Below the pieces are notes generated by a model. That model saw only the letters and a program-made list of their open reading frames with translations. It was not told where the DNA came from and made no database searches. From Mageeibacillus sp. UBA4314 (GTDB lineage: Bacteria > Bacillota > Clostridia > Saccharofermentanales > Saccharofermentanaceae): DNA of 37,301 nt. The position numbers and the translations under genes were made by a program. Shown in pieces: positions 32,659 through 37,301 of the stretch (positions are counted from its first letter, which is position 1; each line of letters starts with the position of its first letter). The stretch is taken from assembly GCA_002394605.1 (NCBI GenBank), contig DGUI01000045.1, forward strand, positions 1-37,301. Reading direction: 5' to 3'.

Positions 32659-34584
32659 ATGATCTATGAAGATGCACTGAAGCTCACTAATTCATATCAG
32701 GCAGGCGATTACGATGTTATCGTGGTCGGCGCAGGTCATGCAGGCTGTGAGGCCTGTCATGCTGCTGCACGCATGGGCCTTAAGACGATCCTCTTTACTC
32801 TCCATCTCGACAGCCTTGCAAACCTTCCCTGCAATCCGAGCATCGGAGGTACGGCAAAGGGTCAGATAGTAAGGGAGATCGATGCCTTGGGAGGCATCAT
32901 GGGTAAGATCGCGGATAAGTGCGCCATTCAGATGAGGATGCTCAACAGGTCGAAAGGACCTGCAGTGTACTCTCCCCGTGCGCAGATGGACAGGAGCAGG
33001 TATTCTGTTGTCATGAAGTCTTATCTCGAAAGCCTTCCCGGCCTTGATATCCGTCAGGCACACATCACGGATCTCCTCACCGACAGTGAGGGCAGGAAGG
33101 TCTGCGGAGTCATAACTGAAGCAAGGGGAGTCTACAGTGCCAAAGCGGTCGTGCTCTGCACGGGCACCTACATGGAATCGAGGACCATAAGAGGTGAAGT
33201 CATCATCAGCTCCGGCCCCGATGGTCTTCCGAGATCGGAAGGTCTGTCAGATTCCCTCAGATCTCTTGGCATACCCGTGTTGAGGTTTAAGACCGGAACA
33301 CCGGTAAGGGTAAATTCCAACAGTGTTGATCTCACGCAGATGACAAGGCAGGATGGGGAAGCGGATTGCCCCCCTTTCTCGTTCGATGATGAGATGAACG
33401 GGTTTAAGTTTCCGGAAGAGCAGATCCCCTGCTGGTCGGTATGGACAACCGACGAGACAAGGCAGGTGATAAAAGACAATATGCACAGGTCACCTTTATA
33501 CAGCGGCGTGATCAAGGGGATAGGTCCCAGATACTGTCCTTCGATCGAAGACAAGTTTGCCAGGTTTGCGGATAAGGACAGACATCAGATCTTTGTCGAA
33601 CCGATGGGTGAGATGACGTCTGAGATGTATCTGCAGGGATTCTCTACGAGCCTTCCGGAGGATGTACAGGTGAAGATGGTAAGATCCCTTCCGGGCCTTG
33701 CAGATGCCGTTATCCAGAGAAGTGCATATGCCATTGAATACGATCTGATAGATCCGACTACGTTAAGACCTACTTTGGAATCCAGGATCGTCGAAGGATT
33801 ATTTTCAGCAGGTCAGATAAACGGATCTTCGGGATATGAGGAAGCGGCAGGTCAGGGGATCGTGGCAGGGATAAATGCTGCCAGGAAGGTCAAGGGGCTA
33901 AGTCCCGTCGTGATCAACAGGTCCCAGGGTTATATCGGCGTCCTTATAGATGACCTTGTTACCAAAGGAACTAACGAACCATACAGGATGATGACTTCAA
34001 GAGCAGAATACAGACTGTTCTTAAGACAGGACAATGCGGACAGCAGGCTGACACCCATCGGGCATGAGATCGGACTTATAGACGATGAGCGTTATGGCAG
34101 GTTCTTAGAGAAGATAAGAATGGCAGATGAGGAGAAGGAGCGCCTCAAGAATACCCACATAGGCCCTTCAGATGCTCTTGCTGCGATACTCGATGAACTG
34201 AATTCCCAGATGCCCAGATCAGGGGTATCACTTGCTGATCTCATCAAGAGACCGGGCATTACATATGATGCGCTCATGCCGGTGGATCCTGACAGGAAGC
34301 CTCTCCCGGAAGCTGTTAAGAAACTTGTTGAGACTGACCTGAAATACGAGGGTTACCTCAAACTTGAACTTGAGAAAATAGAGAAATTCAGTAAACTTGA
34401 ATCTGTTATCATTCCGGACGACATTGATTATTCGGACATCAAGGGACTGCGCATAGAAGCAACACAGAAACTCTCCTTGATGCGACCTGAGAATGTGGGC
34501 AGGGCATCGAGGATATCAGGCGTATCGCCTGCTGACTGTGAAGTCCTCATGGTATACCTTGAACAGATGAGAAGACTTAGATGA
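32659..34584 (+). CDS. mnmG: tRNA uridine 5-carboxymethylaminomethyl modification enzyme MnmG
   Basis: A 641-residue FAD enzyme, partner of MnmE. The dinucleotide fold is YDVIVVGAGHAGCEA (18-32). PCNPSIGGTAKGQIVREIDALGG and the later GLFSAGQINGSSGYEEAAGQG (each family-diagnostic, the latter near residue 390) are present, as are the C-terminal helices. About 17 extra residues precede the usual YDVIVVGAG start. The ATG at 32659 directly abuts the mnmE stop, so the start is fixed by coupling rather than by a strong ribosome binding site. Confidence 0.96.
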   Translation: MIYEDALKLTNSYQAGDYDVIVVGAGHAGCEACHAAARMGLKTILFTLHLDSLANLPCNPSIGGTAKGQIVREIDALGGIMGKIADKCAIQMRMLNRSKGPAVYSPRAQMDRSRYSVVMKSYLESLPGLDIRQAHITDLLTDSEGRKVCGVITEARGVYSAKAVVLCTGTYMESRTIRGEVIISSGPDGLPRSEGLSDSLRSLGIPVLRFKTGTPVRVNSNSVDLTQMTRQDGEADCPPFSFDDEMNGFKFPEEQIPCWSVWTTDETRQVIKDNMHRSPLYSGVIKGIGPRYCPSIEDKFARFADKDRHQIFVEPMGEMTSEMYLQGFSTSLPEDVQVKMVRSLPGLADAVIQRSAYAIEYDLIDPTTLRPTLESRIVEGLFSAGQINGSSGYEEAAGQGIVAGINAARKVKGLSPVVINRSQGYIGVLIDDLVTKGTNEPYRMMTSRAEYRLFLRQDNADSRLTPIGHEIGLIDDERYGRFLEKIRMADEEKERLKNTHIGPSDALAAILDELNSQMPRSGVSLADLIKRPGITYDALMPVDPDRKPLPEAVKKLVETDLKYEGYLKLELEKIEKFSKLESVIIPDDIDYSDIKGLRIEATQKLSLMRPENVGRASRISGVSPADCEVLMVYLEQMRRLR

Positions 34585-34594
34585 TGGTGAAGAT

Positions 34595-35449
34595 ATGACA
34601 GATAATGAAGACAGGACAATACATCCGAAGAGACTGACGAAGGCTGATATCGCGAGGATCAAGGCAAGCCTGCCCAAGATGATAGATCTGTCCGGACCGT
34701 CCGATAAGAAGGATTCCGAGATAGAGTTCGTTCTCGAGCAGAACAAGGACGAGATCTGTGTGCCCCTGTCCGGAGAGACGATCATGAGCTTCAGGAAATA
34801 TGCGGAGATGCTCAAAGAGAAGAACAAGGTCATGAACCTTACCTCGATAACCGACGACGAAGGCATCGCGATGAAGCATTTCGTTGATTCACTGACTATC
34901 GCCCCGATCATTGAGAAGGAGAGAGATGCAAAGCAGAAGATGGGCATCACCCTGATCGATGTAGGGACAGGTGCGGGATTCCCCGGAATACCTCTTAAGA
35001 TAAATGACCGTTCGATCAAGCTCACACTTCTTGATTCGCTGGCGAAGAGACTCAACTTCCTTAAGGATGTTGCAGCGGAGCTTGGCCTTGAGAAAGTGGA
35101 TTTTGTCCATTCAAGGGCCGAGGATGCCGGCAGGGATCCCAAATACCGCGAGAAGTTCGACGTGGCGACGGCAAGAGCCGTTGCAAATCTTCCGGTGCTC
35201 TGCGAGTACTGCCTTCCTTTCGTGAAGAAGGGCGGTTGCTTTATCGCAATGAAGGGCAAGCTCGAAGAGGAGCTTGAGTCCGGGAAGAAGGCGATCGCGC
35301 TTCTCGGAGGTGAGATCGAGGAAGTTAAGGAGTTTACGCTTCCCGGTACTGACATTAACAGGACCATCGTAGTCATAAGGAAAGTAAAGCAAACCCCAAA
35401 AAGCTATCCGAGGCAGGCCGGAAAGCCCGCCAAGGATCCGATAATCTGA
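34595..35449 (+). CDS. rsmG: 16S rRNA m7G527 methyltransferase RsmG
   Basis: A 284-residue SAM-dependent enzyme that methylates G527 of 16S rRNA. The SAM motif is LIDVGTGAGFPGIPLK (120-135). NKVMNLTSITDDEG and ATARAVANLPVLCEYCLPF are family signatures. The catalytic core starts near residue 58, leaving a charged N-terminal extension of ~45-55 residues. A basic tail ends the protein. In many Firmicutes noc or parA/parB follow; here a MATE gene begins six bases downstream. Confidence 0.95.
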   Translation: MTDNEDRTIHPKRLTKADIARIKASLPKMIDLSGPSDKKDSEIEFVLEQNKDEICVPLSGETIMSFRKYAEMLKEKNKVMNLTSITDDEGIAMKHFVDSLTIAPIIEKERDAKQKMGITLIDVGTGAGFPGIPLKINDRSIKLTLLDSLAKRLNFLKDVAAELGLEKVDFVHSRAEDAGRDPKYREKFDVATARAVANLPVLCEYCLPFVKKGGCFIAMKGKLEEELESGKKAIALLGGEIEEVKEFTLPGTDINRTIVVIRKVKQTPKSYPRQAGKPAKDPII

Positions 35450-35454
35450 CAGAT

Positions 35455-36804
35455 ATGGACCAGCTCGCAGCAGATAAGAGAGACTTCAGAAGCAAACTGG
35501 TCAGGATGGTGATACCGATCACTCTGCAGAACTTTATGTTCGCATTGCTGCCGGTATCTGATATCGTCATGCTCGGAACCATAGGCCAGGATTCCATGTC
35601 CTCGATATCCCTTGCAGGACAGTTCTTCTTCCTGTTCAATCTCTTCCTGTCAGCAGTCGTGCAGGGAACGAGCCTTTATGCCGCACAGCTCTGGGGTGAC
35701 GGAGACAGGGATTCAATCGAGAAACTCTTCGGCCTAGTCCTCCTTCTGACGATCCCCGTTAACCTTGCTTTCTTCGGGGTGGCGATGTTTGCCCCCGGAC
35801 TTGTCATGCAGATGTACACTAATGAAGCTGCACTTATCGAAATAGGCATAGGGTATCTGAGGATAGTGTCATTCTCTTTCCTTGCAAACGGTCTTACCCA
35901 GGCTTTTGAGATCATCATGAAGAACTCCGGAATGGTCAGGACAACCGCTGTTATCAGCGGGATCATGGTATTCCTGAACATCCTGCTCAATGCAATCTTC
36001 ATATACGGACTCTTCGGGATCACTCCAATGGGAGCAAACGGCGCGGCCCTCGGTACTTCACTGTCATGTGCAGTGGCATTCTTCATCATGCTCGTATGCT
36101 GGGGCAAGAGATGTGTCATCAGGCTGCGGGTCAGGTATATCATCCATCCGTCCGGAAAGGTGTTTAAGGTTTTCTTCAAATATGCCCTGCCGATCTTTGC
36201 AAATTCAATGAGCTGGGGCCTCGGATTCAACATGATCACGATCATCGTAGGCCACATGGGTTCAGATGTTGTCGCTGCAAATGCCGTCGTGGCAGTCGTT
36301 AAGGATCTGATATCCAGCTTCGGATGGGCGCTGTCTGCCGGCGGAAGCATAATCGTAGGAAATGAACTGGGCGCGGGCAATCTGGACAAGGCGAAAACAT
36401 ACGGTGCCAGGCTATGCAAGATAGCCATAGTGAGCGGCATCATAGCAGGCATCCTAGCCGTTGCCATGATCCCCGGAGTCTTGGTTGTCGTCGATCTGAC
36501 GGATACGGCAGCTCATTATCTCATCTGGATGATGATCATGTGTGTTTACTACATTGTCGGGCGCAACATAAATACCATGACCATAGGCGGTATCTTCTCT
36601 GCCGGAGGTGACACGAAGTTCGGCATGTTCTGTGACGGGATAACCATGTGGCTGTTCATAGTCCCTCTGGGGGCTCTTGCCGCATTTGTATTTGAGCTTC
36701 CCGTACTGCTGGTTTACTTTATCCTGAACCTTGATGAGATGGTCAAGCTGCCGGTCGTGTATCATCATTATAAGAAATATAAATGGGTGCGTAAGATCGT
36801 CTGA
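35455..36804 (+). CDS. MATE-family efflux transporter
   Basis: A 449-residue inner-membrane transporter with about 12 helices in two pseudo-repeats. QGTSLYAAQLWGDGDRDSIEK (about 65-85) and GGSIIVGNELGAGNLDKAK (about 300-318) are the paired MATE cytoplasmic motifs of the two halves. It begins MVIPITLQNFMFALLP after a short charged N-terminus. It lies six bases after rsmG and may be read through from that operon. Substrate (drug, cation or metabolite) is unknown. Confidence 0.92.
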   Translation: MDQLAADKRDFRSKLVRMVIPITLQNFMFALLPVSDIVMLGTIGQDSMSSISLAGQFFFLFNLFLSAVVQGTSLYAAQLWGDGDRDSIEKLFGLVLLLTIPVNLAFFGVAMFAPGLVMQMYTNEAALIEIGIGYLRIVSFSFLANGLTQAFEIIMKNSGMVRTTAVISGIMVFLNILLNAIFIYGLFGITPMGANGAALGTSLSCAVAFFIMLVCWGKRCVIRLRVRYIIHPSGKVFKVFFKYALPIFANSMSWGLGFNMITIIVGHMGSDVVAANAVVAVVKDLISSFGWALSAGGSIIVGNELGAGNLDKAKTYGARLCKIAIVSGIIAGILAVAMIPGVLVVVDLTDTAAHYLIWMMIMCVYYIVGRNINTMTIGGIFSAGGDTKFGMFCDGITMWLFIVPLGALAAFVFELPVLLVYFILNLDEMVKLPVVYHHYKKYKWVRKIV

Positions 36805-36822
36805 TCTGTCCCTTTGTACAAA

Positions 36823-36851
36823 TTGACATACGGATTATTGGCCCGTAAAAG
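36823..36851 (+). promoter_or_regulatory. Promoter of the sugar ABC ATPase gene
   Basis: TTGACA (36823-36828) and TAAAAG (36846-36851) are spaced by 17 bp. The start would leave a leader of about 200 nt before the ATG at 37061. The region 36850-36970 is strikingly AT-rich with no coding potential seen. Confidence 0.6.
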
Positions 36852-37022
36852 TCCAAATGAGACAGATTTGCGGTATAAAATTGAGTAATTTGTATAAAAA
36901 AGATTTTAATTTGTGTGTAAATCAAACAAAAAAACAAAATAACAGATACAAAAACCTCATTTTATTTTTGTCAACATTGTCATATGGAGAACATGAGACT
37001 CGTTTGTTACTATATGCGTAGG

Positions 37023-37046
37023 AAAAAGCCGACTTATCGGCGTTTT
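37023..37046 (+). promoter_or_regulatory. Terminator-like hairpin immediately before the ABC ATPase
   Basis: GCCGA-CTTA-TCGGC (37028-37041) is flanked by AAAAA upstream and GTTTT downstream. The A and T runs can extend the stem past a bulged G. The ribosome binding site GGAGG (37047-37051) follows at once. It could be an attenuator or an mRNA 5' stabiliser. Confidence 0.5.
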
Positions 37047-37060
37047 GGAGGTTTTATTAT

Positions 37061-37301
37061 ATGGCAAGTTTATCTTTCCAGCATGTTTACAAGAAGTATG
37101 ACGGCGGCGTTATCGCTGTATCAGACTTCAATCTTGAAGTAGCGGACAAGGAGTTCGTTATCCTCGTTGGTCCTTCCGGATGCGGTAAGTCAACAACCCT
37201 GCGTATGCTCGCAGGTCTCGAAGATATCTCAGAGGGTGAGATCTACATCGACGATCGTCTCATCAACGACGTTCTCCCTAAGGACAGAGATATCGCAATG
37301 G
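37061..37301 (+). CDS. Sugar ABC transporter ATP-binding protein, MsmK/UgpC type (3' end outside window)
   Basis: The first 80 residues of an ABC ATPase; the frame runs off the window. It starts MASLSFQHVYKKYDGGV and has Walker A GPSGCGKST (37-45) followed by TLRMLAGLEDISEGEIYIDD. The text ends at LPKDRDIAM, the Q-loop approach typical of MsmK, MalK and UgpC. Such ATPases energise several carbohydrate importers, so it could serve cellodextrin uptake feeding the GH94 enzymes. GGAGG is 9 bases before the ATG. Confidence 0.9.
   Translation, partial: MASLSFQHVYKKYDGGVIAVSDFNLEVADKEFVILVGPSGCGKSTTLRMLAGLEDISEGEIYIDDRLINDVLPKDRDIAM

Noticed and set aside
35676..36467. 263-codon open frame on the minus strand
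   Set aside because: It mirrors the MATE transporter gene. Its composition reflects the hydrophobic codons opposite, with no family resemblance.
36991..37015. Possible CcpA cre site around ACTCGTTTG
   Set aside because: Only the central CG and a few flanking bases fit the cre consensus; the outer TG and CA arms are missing.

Overview
The window reads as chromosomal DNA of a low-to-moderate GC anaerobic Firmicute of class Clostridia. Evidence is the HprK, WhiA, YidD, Jag and MnmE/MnmG/RsmG gene set, strong AGGAGG-type ribosome binding sites, near-consensus sigma-A promoters, and lipoprotein signal peptides without outer-membrane genes. A cellobiose phosphorylase next to a cellodextrin phosphorylase, and a surface protein resembling Cthe_2159 of Clostridium thermocellum, point to a plant-fibre fermenter of rumen or gut type. 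A Saccharofermentans- or Lachnospiraceae-like host is a guess. I see no phage, IS element, CRISPR array, rRNA or tRNA.

Layout. (1) 1-6930: cellulose oligosaccharide phosphorolysis. The 3' part of a GH94 cellobiose phosphorylase ends at a strong terminator. A decayed sensor/GGDEF pseudogene follows, then a cellodextrin phosphorylase coupled to a Bcp peroxiredoxin and an unknown polytopic membrane protein. (2) 6951-10369: its own promoter drives a compact trio of GshA-like ligase, class II glutamine amidotransferase-like hydrolase, and a second GCS2-like ligase, a possible unrecognised gamma-glutamyl pathway. (3) 10404-13478: hprK, an in-frame fusion of MurB to the C-terminal domain of RapZ, and whiA, all overlapping. 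The RapZ kinase domain and yvcK/glmR, usually found between murB and whiA, are missing. (4) 13559-23275: an anchored beta-propeller protein, two small unknown proteins, a uridine-kinase-like enzyme, MetA with the acetyl-CoA signature, NnrD, Alr, split transketolase and a FliB-like Cys-cluster protein, closed by a hairpin.

(5) 23350-26500, minus strand: a VTC-domain polyphosphate polymerase-like protein, a DUF4956 membrane protein, a beta-helix carbohydrate-binding lipoprotein and a charged lipoprotein. They diverge from an OmpR-type two-component system at 26616-28555. The shared intergenic region holds three tandem 11-bp repeats that look like the regulator's binding site. (6) 28576-36804: a consensus promoter followed by rpmH-rnpA-yidD-yidC-jag-mnmE-mnmG-rsmG and a MATE transporter. 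This is the usual oriC-proximal order, but dnaA is not upstream. (7) 36805-37301: an AT-rich leader with a terminator-like hairpin just before a MsmK/UgpC-type sugar ABC ATPase, cut by the window end.

The most noteworthy items are the MurB-RapZ fusion, the ligase/amidotransferase/ligase trio, and the VTC-DUF4956-surface-protein module with its repeat operator.
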